From Candidatus Acidiferrales bacterium (GTDB taxonomy: Bacteria > Acidobacteriota > Terriglobia > Acidiferrales > UBA7541): a DNA stretch of 56,590 nucleotides. Below, piece by piece: positions 18,289-27,162 of this stretch. The stretch lies in assembly GCA_030037315.1 (NCBI GenBank), contig JASHRM010000133.1:1-56590 (forward strand), read 5' to 3'. The position numbers and the translations under genes were made by a program. The first letter of the stretch is position 1; every line of letters begins with the position of its first letter. The notes under the pieces were generated by a model. The model had not been told where the DNA came from and did not search any database. It was given only the letters and a program-made list of their open reading frames with translations.

Positions 18289-20144
18289 TTCGTCGACTCG
18301 CTTGTCCCGCCGCCGTTGACGGGCTGCTCCGCAGACGGAAGATCCACGGAAATCGGCTGCAACGGGGGCTTCGTCGGCAAATGAATGTGAAACGACGTGC
18401 CGACCCCAGCTTCGCTCTCGACGGAAATTCTGCCGCCGTGATCGCTGATGACCGACTGCACGATCGCCAAACCCAGTCCGGTGCCGTGTTGCTTGGTAGT
18501 GTAGTAAGGCGTGAAGAGGCGGTCGCATTCTTCGGGGCCAAGTCCGGTACCCGTGTCGGAAATTTCGAGAGCGACATTTCCATTGTCTTGCGTGGTACGC
18601 AGCATCAAAACTCCGCCAGCAGGCATTGCGTCCATCGCATTGAGGACGAGATTTTCAATCGCGCGCCGCAGAAGGGTCTCATCGGCCTGAATAGAGGGCA
18701 ACGCTTCGGCAAGGTGCAGTTCAGGTGTTATGGGCGGCTTACCAACAGCGCCGAATTGCGCTTCGAACAGCTTCACCGTGCCACGAACCACTTCGTTCAG
18801 GTTGACATCGTTCAATTCGGGCTGCGGCATTTTCGCGAAGTCGCTGAAACGCGTAACGATTTTCTTTAGATTTTCGACTTCAGCGAGCAAAATCGCGGTC
18901 GATTCGCGGAAAACTTCATCGAATTGTTCGGGCCGCCGATCGCGGGCACGCTGAAGATTCTCGACGGTCGTTTGCAGCGGGAACAGCGGATTTTTCAATT
19001 CGTGCGCCAACCGCCTTGCCAATTCGCGCCAGGCGGCCACGCGTTCAGCTTGAACGAGGCGCTCGCGCTGTTCGTTTAGCTGCTCGGTCATGCGGTTGAA
19101 CGCGGATGCAAGCCGGCTGATTTCCCTGGGACCGTGAACATAGACGCGCGCAGCCCAGTTCCCTTCCGCCACTTCCTCCGAACCGCGAGCAAGAGCTTTG
19201 ACAGGACGCGTGATTCGCGTTGAGGCCCACCAGCTCAGGAGCAAGCCGAGCAGCAAGCCGATTCCCGCGACGGCGAGGGCGACGAGAACGATATGCCGTT
19301 CAAGCAGCACCATCTCGTGCTGGGAACGGCCTACCAGCAACACGCCGAGCAGTTCATGTTCGCGGCCCAGAAGCGGCATGGCGTGAAATTCCTCCGCACT
19401 CGCAGAATCGGGCGTCCAGAAGATTTTGAAATCCTCACTAGAGGGATGCTGCTGCTCTGCTTCTACGAAATTCGCAAAGCGGCCTGCGCCGCTAACGGGG
19501 CCGCTTTCGGCAACTAAATTTTCTGGCCGGAAATTCGGATCCAAATTCATGAAGAGAAGGGCGCGCATTCCGGCAGGCAACACTAGAGAATGCAGGAAAT
19601 TCTTGCTGAGCCGCTCGCCGCCAAGCACGTAGAGATTTTTGTCTCCGACGCGCACCGTGGAAACGGACATCAATCCGAGCGTCGGCCCTTCCTGCGTATC
19701 GACTTTCATCAGGAAAGAGCCGGTGGCCACCCAATCTTGTGGCTCGGTCAGCCAGATCATTTTGTAGCCGAAGCGGGCGGGCGATTCATTGGAGGAGATA
19801 ATCGCGCCATCGCTTGAAACGAAATCGAGAAAATCGAGCTGGTGAGAAGTGGCCGCATTTTTCGCGTCGTTCACATAAGCAGATGCGTCAGTTTGCTGGC
19901 GGCTGAGATCGATCGCCATGCGAGTGGTTGTCTCCGCATCGGCAATGCCTTGAACGCGGCGGACGACGTCCTGTTCCTGGCTTTGAAATTCGCGTTCGAA
20001 TTGCGCGACGAGGGCTTCGCTATGCTGGCGGTTCGATTGCTCAAACGCGCGGCGCGTGACCACAATCACTCCCGCAGCCACGCCGCCCACTGAAATAAAC
20101 AGAGCGAGTATGAATGCGAAAAATAAATTGGTGCGAAACGTCAC
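18285..20144 (-). CDS. NtrY-like membrane sensor histidine kinase
   Basis: 619 residues from GTG at 20144, which overlaps the stop of the upstream gene as GTGA; an ATG at 20162 is the alternative. TM1 about 6-30. The periplasmic domain is about 250 residues. TM2 about 285-308. HAMP follows, with WWASTRITRPVKALARGSEEVAEGNW. HisKA carries the phosphoacceptor His in RRLAHELKNPLFPLQ, and HATPase has NLVLNAMDAMPAGG, DTGTGLG and HGTGLGLAIVQS. The HELKNPL box and the paired NtrX-like regulator identify the NtrY class, which senses nitrogen, redox or envelope cues in different bacteria. Confidence 0.92.
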   Translation of the reverse strand: MTFRTNLFFAFILALFISVGGVAAGVIVVTRRAFEQSNRQHSEALVAQFEREFQSQEQDVVRRVQGIADAETTTRMAIDLSRQQTDASAYVNDAKNAATSHQLDFLDFVSSDGAIISSNESPARFGYKMIWLTEPQDWVATGSFLMKVDTQEGPTLGLMSVSTVRVGDKNLYVLGGERLSKNFLHSLVLPAGMRALLFMNLDPNFRPENLVAESGPVSGAGRFANFVEAEQQHPSSEDFKIFWTPDSASAEEFHAMPLLGREHELLGVLLVGRSQHEMVLLERHIVLVALAVAGIGLLLGLLLSWWASTRITRPVKALARGSEEVAEGNWAARVYVHGPREISRLASAFNRMTEQLNEQRERLVQAERVAAWRELARRLAHELKNPLFPLQTTVENLQRARDRRPEQFDEVFRESTAILLAEVENLKKIVTRFSDFAKMPQPELNDVNLNEVVRGTVKLFEAQFGAVGKPPITPELHLAEALPSIQADETLLRRAIENLVLNAMDAMPAGGVLMLRTTQDNGNVALEISDTGTGLGPEECDRLFTPYYTTKQHGTGLGLAIVQSVISDHGGRISVESEAGVGTSFHIHLPTKPPLQPISVDLPSAEQPVNGGGTSESTK

Positions 20145-21292
20145 TGCGAATCCCCCAGCCAAACGTCAGCCAACGGCCACGACTCGCCGGTTGCAGGCGT
20201 TTTCCAATCTTTCACGCGGGCGCTAAGGCCATACACGCGCGGCAGCCAGACGAGCGGTATCACGCGATAGCTGCTCACGATCGCGCGCTCTCGATCATAA
20301 ACCTGCTGCGCAGACGCGTCGCCCGGCAAACTATCGTAATGCAGGCCAGTGATGGGCCCCAAGATCCCGCAAAACTGGTTCAGTGACTTGCGAGGCAACG
20401 GCGACGGCATCGAAAGCCGGATTAGCTGAATGTCTGGTTGCGCGGAAGCCCCGGAACCATTGGCCGCCGCTTGAATCGAAAGCGGAATTCCCGTCTCGCG
20501 TGCGTTCACAGCGATTCGCTCCGCAATGGTCTGCTCGAGCGTGTCATTTCCGTCGTACCCTAAGACGATTTTGGGCGATCCAACGGATTGCGCCCAGAGA
20601 TTTTTCGCTGCGTTGACGTCTACGGCAGTCGAAAAAAGAAACGCCGTGCCGCCGGACCACTGAGGCAGCAATCCTCCCGCGGGTTCGCCGGTTTTCTGCA
20701 GGATGAAATTGACGATGGCGGTACGGTCGATGGCGAGTGTCAGCGCTTGCCGCGCATTCACATCATCCGCCAGCAAGCTGTGGGCGGCAAAGGCGAGTGC
20801 CAAAAGTTCGTCCGGCTGCGAAATGGCGAGACGCACGCCCCGCTCTGCTGTCTGGCGCGCCTGCTCCGCTGGAATCTCTGCGACGTCGGTTTTGTCGAGT
20901 TCGAGGTCGACTGAGCGATCATGCGCGGAACGCCCCATCTGGATTTCCACATAATCGACGAATGGACGACCCTGACGAGAGCCATCGTTCGCCACGAGCA
21001 TGGCGTGCTTGCCCGGATCCCACTCGGCGATTCGGAACGCACCGGAACCGGCAGTGCCTGCAAAAGTGCCGTCGGAATTGCGCCGCTCGTACAGCAAGGA
21101 GTCGATCTCATCGCGCAGAGCCGCTTCCTGCGGGTTCGCGGGAGGCAGCGCCGGATCGAGCGACGTGACTGCGGAAGCAGTATCGATGCGCAAAGTGCCG
21201 CCATATTTCGGCCGCCGCGCGCTTTCGAGCCGGCTTCCGGAGAACGCAAGGAGGCTAATGGCTGCAAGAAACAGAAACAATCGAAGCTTCAT
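20141..21292 (-). CDS. Short family-5 (peptide-type) solute-binding-like exported protein
   Basis: 383 residues from ATG at 21292. Signal peptide at about 1-20. The N-terminal KYGGTLRIDTASAVTSLDPA is the start of family-5 binding proteins, and GSGAFRIAEWDPGKHAMLVAND is a later lobe signature. These two blocks are only about 40-45 residues apart, whereas full-length members (about 500 residues) have well over 100 between them. The central region that carries much of lobe I therefore looks deleted. No permease or ATPase genes are adjacent. Because it overlaps the NtrY kinase by GTGA, it may be a sensory accessory to the kinase rather than a transporter part. Confidence 0.75.
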   Translation of the reverse strand: MKLRLFLFLAAISLLAFSGSRLESARRPKYGGTLRIDTASAVTSLDPALPPANPQEAALRDEIDSLLYERRNSDGTFAGTAGSGAFRIAEWDPGKHAMLVANDGSRQGRPFVDYVEIQMGRSAHDRSVDLELDKTDVAEIPAEQARQTAERGVRLAISQPDELLALAFAAHSLLADDVNARQALTLAIDRTAIVNFILQKTGEPAGGLLPQWSGGTAFLFSTAVDVNAAKNLWAQSVGSPKIVLGYDGNDTLEQTIAERIAVNARETGIPLSIQAAANGSGASAQPDIQLIRLSMPSPLPRKSLNQFCGILGPITGLHYDSLPGDASAQQVYDRERAIVSSYRVIPLVWLPRVYGLSARVKDWKTPATGESWPLADVWLGDSQ

Positions 21293-22511
21293 ATAAACCT
21301 GTCTGCAAATTTCGGGAAATTGCGCGCACGGACTGCGCGTCGTCAGAAGACCATAACGCAAGTACCGGACCGGGAATCTCAAGCGGCTGGCCAGCTGGAG
21401 CGGGCCGCCCGTCAGTAACCGAATAGAGCTGGATTTGGTCGGGCTGAGTCCAATCTCCGGCACCCGTGACGAGCAGTTGCCAATTCGAACTGCAGGACGA
21501 TGCGATCGACGCGATGTCGCTGCCCCAGTTGTCGAATGTGGCAATCGATTCCGCGGCGCCCGTGAATAATTGCGAGCGCCCATCAGTGCCCGCCACAATC
21601 CATTGCGACGCGAGCGGACCGCCGACAGCCGGCGGCGGGGTAGCAGCCGAATAAAAAGACGGAAACTTTAGGGTCACACTGTTCGAATAAAGTACGGAAC
21701 CCAGAAAATAGTCGCGGGACGGATCGATTTGCCAAATCGCGTTACCCATCGGCCATTGCTGGCCGGCGTTTTCGCGGCAATCGATCGTGAAGCCCGCGCT
21801 CCAGCTTGCGTCGCAGTAGATACCGCCTACGACTGCGCTGACGTGGGTGGCGTCGGTCACAGTGAGTCGGCCTCGCGTATCCCGCGAAGGATAGAGCTGG
21901 GAAATAGCGCTCGATTCGTGCTGGATAAGCTGGTCTCCGGCGAGCTGGTAGGCGGATATCCTGCTCGGCTCAAGCAAATACAGGATCGTATGGCTTGCGT
22001 CCAGCGAGGCTTGCGCAAAATCGAGTATGGGGTGCTCCTGCTGCCACACGATTTTGCGAGCGAGGGTCGGTTGCGGAACGGGCTGACTCGGCGACGTTTC
22101 CACGCTTCCGACGGTGACAACAAACGCGGATTGCGAATCGCCGCGATGGATGGTTGCGACCAACGCAAAGCTGTCGAGGCTTTTGGAAATCGTGATTTGA
22201 ATCATGGATTCGGCGGGGCCGTTCTGTGAAACGTTCGCCAGACGACCGCCTCGCAAGATCAGTTCCTGGATCGAAGCATCGCGAACGAGCGCCGGGTCGA
22301 CGGGCGCCGAAGCGATCTCGTTCACGTCGACAGAAAATTCCCGAGAGGGGCCAAGCGCCGCGGCAAGCCGTTCTGCCAATGCGTGCACGGCATCATTCCA
22401 GACCACCGGCAGCTGTGCCGATTGCGGGGGCGAGGGCGCGGCGGAGCACAAAACAAGGCACGCGACGGCAAATATGCGCAGCCAGAGGGGTATTCGATGG
22501 AATGGCCGCAT
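21255..22511 (-). CDS. Exported beta-rich protein, possible beta-propeller, unknown function
   Basis: 418 residues. Signal peptide at about 10-28. The N-terminal third (about 35-130) contains an alpha/beta segment with ITISKSLDSFALVATIHRGDS. The rest has repeated short beta strands with aromatic/Asp turns (ILDFAQASLDASHTILYLLEPSR, GNAIWQIDPSRDYFLG, SQWIVAGTDGRSQLF, VLALWSSDDAQSVRAI), as in propeller proteins. Overlaps the next gene by 38 nt, so it is first in a four-gene run with the binding-like protein, kinase and regulator. A role as a periplasmic signal input protein is conceivable but unproven. Confidence 0.75.
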   Translation of the reverse strand: MRPFHRIPLWLRIFAVACLVLCSAAPSPPQSAQLPVVWNDAVHALAERLAAALGPSREFSVDVNEIASAPVDPALVRDASIQELILRGGRLANVSQNGPAESMIQITISKSLDSFALVATIHRGDSQSAFVVTVGSVETSPSQPVPQPTLARKIVWQQEHPILDFAQASLDASHTILYLLEPSRISAYQLAGDQLIQHESSAISQLYPSRDTRGRLTVTDATHVSAVVGGIYCDASWSAGFTIDCRENAGQQWPMGNAIWQIDPSRDYFLGSVLYSNSVTLKFPSFYSAATPPPAVGGPLASQWIVAGTDGRSQLFTGAAESIATFDNWGSDIASIASSCSSNWQLLVTGAGDWTQPDQIQLYSVTDGRPAPAGQPLEIPGPVLALWSSDDAQSVRAISRNLQTGLYEASIVSVSCSH

Positions 22512-22841
22512 CGGATTGAGTTAATTGCGCAAGGATTTGCTGGTACCTCTTCATGATACACCCGCTGAACTTGACCTTCGGTTTGCGGTTCGCACGCGTA
22601 AACAGCAGCGCCGGTTGGGGCTTGGACGAGACTTGGAAGCAGCAGGTGCGGCTTTTCGACACCGAAGATGGTGCGAATTAGAGCCGGCGATACCCTGACT
22701 CGCACGATCTTCCTACGAGCCTCCCCCGGCTGTTTCCAAGCTGCGCCGAAGCCCCTGGCAAGGTTATTCCGGCGTTGCTCCGAATGTCTGGCGGATCGCG
22801 CTCCTAGCCTGAAGGGCGATTCTCCAGATCAACTCGGGATC
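22512..22841. other. 330-bp intergenic stretch, nothing recognised
   Basis: This lies between the SPFH gene stop and the exported beta-rich protein, both on the minus strand. I see no convincing terminator T-run, tRNA fold or consensus promoter. Short frames here encode no recognisable protein. Confidence 0.5.
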
Positions 22842-24317
22842 TCAAGGCTTCGCGATCGGCTTGCTCGAATTCGTCGCGTCGCTTCCGATGAACGAGCGCA
22901 GCGCGTCGTTTGCGAAAAAGAATTTGCCGTCATTTGGCACCATCATGATTTGCACGCGATCGGAAAGGCGTTGCGCCACCGTGTACTGCACGAGAAGCGG
23001 ATTCGTCTTCAGCGCCGCGGCTTGCAACTGTAGTTCTTCGGATTCCGCCTGTGCGGTAAGGCGAATTCGATTCGCCTCCGAATCGGCCTGCATCTTGTCG
23101 CGCTCTTGATCGGCAGCCGCCGTGACGCGAATGCGATTGGCCTCGGAATCGGCCATCAGCTTCTGGCGGTCTTCTTCGGCTTGCGCCGCAAGGCGAGTGT
23201 GATTTGCCTCGGCTTCCGCGAGGAAATTCTGGCGCTGTTGTTCGGCTTTGCTGTCGATGACTTTGGCCTGCGCTGCAGCGTCAGCGTCTTCGATCGTCGT
23301 TTGCTTTCGCGCTTCCGCTTCGAGACGAGACTGCTCGATCTGTTTCTGCTTCAGCGGAAGCGTGTACTGCATCGCGTCCGACTGCGCCTTGGCCATGATG
23401 ACTTGCGACTGCGCGTCGGCTTCCGCGCGTTTCACTTCGCGCACTTTTTGGGCTTCGGCTTGCGACTGGGCGATGGCGACTCGCTTCTGTTCGATTTGCG
23501 CATCGACGGAAGTACGGTCATCTTCCTGCTCTTTCAGCAGCAAATCTTCAAGGCCCTTCGCGTATTCCTCGGGCAATTCGACCTGTTTCAGCAAAACTTC
23601 TTTGACCACGATTCCGTCACCGGCAAGGCGCGCGGTAATCGCTTGCGCGGCGCGAGAGCGAAATTCCTCGCGCTTGTTGGCAAAGACGTCGCGAACGATG
23701 TAATTCGGCGCCAGGGCTTCAAAAGTGCTCACAACGACGGGCGCGACGACTTCCTGGTCGATCGGCTCGGAAAGATTCGCGTGAATGTAATCGAGGCGCC
23801 GGGAATCGATTCGGTAGCGCACCGTCACCGCCAATCCAACTTGAAGACCTTCGCGAGCCTGCACGATCAGCGGCGGGATCGTTTGGCCGCGGACGTCCAG
23901 CGCGGCAGTGGTGAAAACGCGGTCGCGAATGTCGTACATCACGGCATGCTCAACAAACGGGACCACGAAATGGGTGCCCGCGGAGAGGGTCCCGGGCCTT
24001 ACTCCGGAAATTTGGCTGACGCGGATCGCAGCGTAGCCATCGGGCACAACGAGAATGCTCACGCTCAGCAGGCCCAAGAACACGCCGATGACGGCGAGCT
24101 TGCCTGAAATGGTCCACCGAATGGCGCGGCGGGGACGGCGCGGAATCTCAACAACGGGGGGAGGCGGATCCGTCAGATTCATATCCGCTGAAGGCCTGCC
24201 GCGGCGCAAAGCGCGGTTCAGCTCGAACGCGAGATAGATGTCATAGAGAATGGTGCCGGCGGCAGCCGCGAGCAAACCGAAACACGTCACGAGAAATAGG
24301 ATCTTCAGCAGAAGCAT
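22842..24317 (-). CDS. SPFH/Band-7 (flotillin/prohibitin-like) membrane protein
   Basis: 491 residues. Two hydrophobic segments: about 3-25 and about 72-95. The SPFH domain follows, beginning VPDGYAAIRVSQISGVRPGTLSAGTH with VMYDIRDRVFT and ALAPNYIVRDVFANKREEF. A long charged coiled coil (about 265-445) contains imperfect repeats with the core ADSEANRIR(V/L)TA. The family forms large membrane-associated rings or scaffolds that organise membrane domains and proteases. A 48-residue membrane ORF lies 27 nt upstream in the same direction. The start is supported by AGGAAAGTGAGAG before ATG. Confidence 0.88.
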   Translation of the reverse strand: MLLLKILFLVTCFGLLAAAAGTILYDIYLAFELNRALRRGRPSADMNLTDPPPPVVEIPRRPRRAIRWTISGKLAVIGVFLGLLSVSILVVPDGYAAIRVSQISGVRPGTLSAGTHFVVPFVEHAVMYDIRDRVFTTAALDVRGQTIPPLIVQAREGLQVGLAVTVRYRIDSRRLDYIHANLSEPIDQEVVAPVVVSTFEALAPNYIVRDVFANKREEFRSRAAQAITARLAGDGIVVKEVLLKQVELPEEYAKGLEDLLLKEQEDDRTSVDAQIEQKRVAIAQSQAEAQKVREVKRAEADAQSQVIMAKAQSDAMQYTLPLKQKQIEQSRLEAEARKQTTIEDADAAAQAKVIDSKAEQQRQNFLAEAEANHTRLAAQAEEDRQKLMADSEANRIRVTAAADQERDKMQADSEANRIRLTAQAESEELQLQAAALKTNPLLVQYTVAQRLSDRVQIMMVPNDGKFFFANDALRSFIGSDATNSSKPIAKP

Positions 24318-24344
24318 TTCAATCTCTCACTTTCCTGCGGCTCC

Positions 24345-24491
24345 TCACCGGCTCTGACGATGCGGTTGATTGCGGTGAATCGGCATTAGGGCCATGAGGC
24401 CAGAAAGACCGACCCATTCGAGTCCGATCGCCAGCGCCACTGCCGCTGCGATCACTCCTGCTACTTCTGCAAATCCGATAAAGGTGACCAT
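24345..24491 (-). CDS. 48-residue membrane micropeptide upstream of the SPFH gene
   Basis: ATG at 24491, TGA at 24347-24345. It begins MVTFIGFAEVAGVIAAAVAL and continues through a hydrophobic stretch to about residue 36, then a basic tail HRNQPHRQSR. A GAGG Shine-Dalgarno core lies five bases before the ATG. The gap to the SPFH start is 27 nt, so the two are probably co-transcribed. One or two membrane helices and a positive C-terminus suggest a small membrane subunit. I know of no named homologue. The frame is short, so the evidence is the RBS, the composition and the position. Confidence 0.6.
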   Translation of the reverse strand: MVTFIGFAEVAGVIAAAVALAIGLEWVGLSGLMALMPIHRNQPHRQSR

Positions 24492-24734
24492 GGCCGCCTC
24501 GCTTCCTTGTGCTTCCGTCAAAGTGCCGGTTCCTCAAACCGGCGATGCATAACCGACTCTGGGGCTGAGTGCAGGACACCTTCCACGACTCGCCATAAGG
24601 AGAGAAAGGACTTAGCGGCCTGGGCGGCGGTGCCGCCGTGGTCGCCGGAACACGCCGTGGAACGCAGTCCGCGATGGCGGCTGAAAAACCGGGTGAATGG
24701 GTATCGCGCCAGTGCTGTAGAATGCGCGTCAACA

Positions 24735-27104
24735 ATGACGGCATGTCGAGGCCGGGGCGCCGCAACCGCGAGTCGGTATTTGGGCATAGCCGCTCTTGTT
24801 TTCGGGCTGGCCTGCGCGATTGGGGCCGCCCCACAACACTCCACAAGAGGCGAGCCAAACCGGCCGGTCCCGGCTACGTCATCCAGCGCATCGCAGCATG
24901 CCCGCCGGCTGACGGAGCCGGTCAACATCGTTCCGGTCGATGCAATCCGCGAAAACAATATTGGGATTGCGCTGATGGAGCGGCACATGTTTCCGGACGC
25001 GCTGGCGCGGTTTGAACGCGCGTGCATCCTGAATCCCAACTCCGATGTGGGGTGCCTGAATATGGGCATTGCCATGCTCAACATGCAGGATTATGACGAC
25101 GCGCGCAGAACCCTGACGAGGTCCGCTCAGCTCAAATCGCATAATCCGCGAACCTGGTTCAACCTTGGGCTGCTGGAACGCGCGATGGGGAATCTGCCGG
25201 CAGCCCAGAACGATTTTGAGAAAGTGGCGACGCTCGACTCTCACGACGCCGACACGCAATATTTTCTCGGCTACCTGGCAGCCGAAAGCCAGAACTATGA
25301 TGAGGCAATCGGGGATTACAAGAAGGCTCTCGAATTGGAGCCCTTTCACGCCTCGGCCGAATATGCGCTTTCGCAAGCCGAACAAAACACAGGCGACGCG
25401 GCAGATGCGAAAATCGACCTCGAGAAATTTCAGCGGATCACCACAAATCGTCTGAGCAAACCGATCCGGTTCGTATACGGCGAGCAAGGGAAATACTCTT
25501 TCGCGGAAGAAATGCCAGTACCAGAGCAGCATGCGTCAGCGGCGCTGCCGGTGCGGTTCGTCAACGTAACTGAGCTTTCGGGACTTCCCACACGGCCAGA
25601 TCGTCCCGCAAGCCTTCTGTACCGGAGAGGATCTCGAAGGACTCGAGCACGAGCGAGCAACCCAGTTCCTTCACCCGAATCGTTCGCGCAGTTCCTGGGC
25701 AGCGGTGCGTGCGTTTTCGATTACGACGGCGACGGCCTACCGGACATTTTTCTGGTCAATGCCGATGGCAGCGGCAACGCTGCACTTTTTCGCAACCAGG
25801 GACATGGCAAATTTCTCGATGTCACCAAAGCGGCGCATATCGATTTTCACGGTGAGGGAATGGGTTGCGCGACCGGCGATTACGACAACGACGGCCACAC
25901 CGATCTTGTTGTCAGTTCGAGCCACTCGCTTACGCTGCTTCATAACGAGGGTGACGGAACGTTCAAAGACGTGACGGACGAGACCGGAGTGCGAACGGAA
26001 ACACCCGATGGCGCACTGATCCTCGGCGTGACGTTCGTGGATTACGATGGCGACGGTGACCTGGACCTTTACGTCACGCGCCTGAACAATTTTCATGTGG
26101 CCCATCTGAGACAGCCATTCTTTTTCCCGGACGATTCCAAGGCTCCCGGTAATGTCCTCTGGCGCAATCAGGGCGGTGGAAAGTTCACAGACGTAACGGA
26201 GAAAGTCGGCGTCGCCGGAAGCGCGTCGGGTATTGGCGCAATCCCTTCGGACTTAACGAACACTGGCGCGCTCGATCTTGTGCTCACGGGCTGGTCGAAG
26301 TTCCCAACAGTGCTGCTCAATTCGCGCGAAGGATACTTCCGTGATTCCAATCCCTGGGCGATCAGCATGCCAGGTCCGGCGGCGGGAGGCATCGCGTTCG
26401 ATTTCGATCGGGATGGCTGGATGGATTTGGCGTTTACGCATTGGGCGCCACCCGGACTGAGCGTGTGGCACAACATTGCAGGCAAATCCTTCGAGCGAAT
26501 TCCGTTGGTGGCTCCGGGATGGATGCGCGGCTGGGGAGTTTCGGCCCTCGACTACGACAACGATGGCTGGGTCGACCTCGTTGCCGTCGGCGAAACGTTT
26601 TCAGGCGAAGGCCGCATCGCGCTCTTTCGCAACGCAGGTCCGAGCGAGCATGGGAATTTTCGCGATGTAACGCAACAAACCGGCCTCGACAAAATCGTGT
26701 TGCGCGATCCGCGTAGCGTGATCGCGTTTGACGCTGAAGGAAATGGCTCGACGTACCTGCTGATTACACAGAATGGGTTGCCGCCCATCTTGCTCAAAGC
26801 CACCGGGGGCGACAAGAACGGATGGATGCAACTGCAATTGGCGGGTGATCCGGACAACAAAACCGGCCTCGGCGCGAAAATCGATATTCTGGCTGGCGCA
26901 CAGCGGCAAACGGTGGAGACCGGAAATTCGTCTGGCTACCTGGGACAAGGTCCGGCCGCGGTCAGCCTCGGATTGGGTCCCGAGGAAGGCGTCGACGTTG
27001 TGCGCATCCACTGGCCCACCGGCGTGCTGCAAGACGAGATCGGTGTACGAGCGGAATCGCGAGTCCCCATTGCGGAAAGTGAGGCAGGCGATGCTCCAAA
27101 CTAA
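24735..27104 (+). CDS. Exported TPR / VCBS (FG-GAP) / UnbV-ASPIC (CRTAC-type) protein
   Basis: About 789 residues from ATG at 24735. Signal peptide at about 12-36. TPR repeats run from about 60 to 200 (NIGIALMERHMFPDALARFERAC, CLNMGIAMLNMQDYDDARRTL, YFLGYLAAESQNYDEAIGDY). Seven-bladed integrin-like VCBS repeats follow with calcium-binding DYDGDGLPD, DYDNDGHTD, DYDGDGDLD, DFDRDGWMD and DYDNDGWVD loops. The C-terminal UnbV/ASPIC domain has KTGLGAKIDILAG and SLGLGPEEGVDVVRIHWPTG. It is exported and probably binds calcium or surface polymers. A longer frame to 24507 lacks a credible signal peptide. TAGAAT at 24718-24723 suggests a very short leader. Confidence 0.88.
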   Translation: MTACRGRGAATASRYLGIAALVFGLACAIGAAPQHSTRGEPNRPVPATSSSASQHARRLTEPVNIVPVDAIRENNIGIALMERHMFPDALARFERACILNPNSDVGCLNMGIAMLNMQDYDDARRTLTRSAQLKSHNPRTWFNLGLLERAMGNLPAAQNDFEKVATLDSHDADTQYFLGYLAAESQNYDEAIGDYKKALELEPFHASAEYALSQAEQNTGDAADAKIDLEKFQRITTNRLSKPIRFVYGEQGKYSFAEEMPVPEQHASAALPVRFVNVTELSGLPTRPDRPASLLYRRGSRRTRARASNPVPSPESFAQFLGSGACVFDYDGDGLPDIFLVNADGSGNAALFRNQGHGKFLDVTKAAHIDFHGEGMGCATGDYDNDGHTDLVVSSSHSLTLLHNEGDGTFKDVTDETGVRTETPDGALILGVTFVDYDGDGDLDLYVTRLNNFHVAHLRQPFFFPDDSKAPGNVLWRNQGGGKFTDVTEKVGVAGSASGIGAIPSDLTNTGALDLVLTGWSKFPTVLLNSREGYFRDSNPWAISMPGPAAGGIAFDFDRDGWMDLAFTHWAPPGLSVWHNIAGKSFERIPLVAPGWMRGWGVSALDYDNDGWVDLVAVGETFSGEGRIALFRNAGPSEHGNFRDVTQQTGLDKIVLRDPRSVIAFDAEGNGSTYLLITQNGLPPILLKATGGDKNGWMQLQLAGDPDNKTGLGAKIDILAGAQRQTVETGNSSGYLGQGPAAVSLGLGPEEGVDVVRIHWPTGVLQDEIGVRAESRVPIAESEAGDAPN

Positions 27105-27162
27105 GCAATCGCGCAACGGCGAGGATTGGAAATTTGAGATTTCACACGGAGATTACGAAGGA

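Noticed and set aside
22512-22841. tRNA or small RNA in the 330-bp gap
   Set aside because: No cloverleaf, no GGTTCGAAT-type T loop and no promoter/terminator pair could be found.
23106-24107. 333-codon plus-strand frame
   Set aside because: Antisense to the SPFH coiled coil; biased composition is the mirror of the real gene.
24319-24858. 179-codon minus-strand frame upstream of the SPFH gene
   Set aside because: Arg/Ser-rich shadow; the small frame 24345-24491 in another phase has a ribosome binding site and membrane character.
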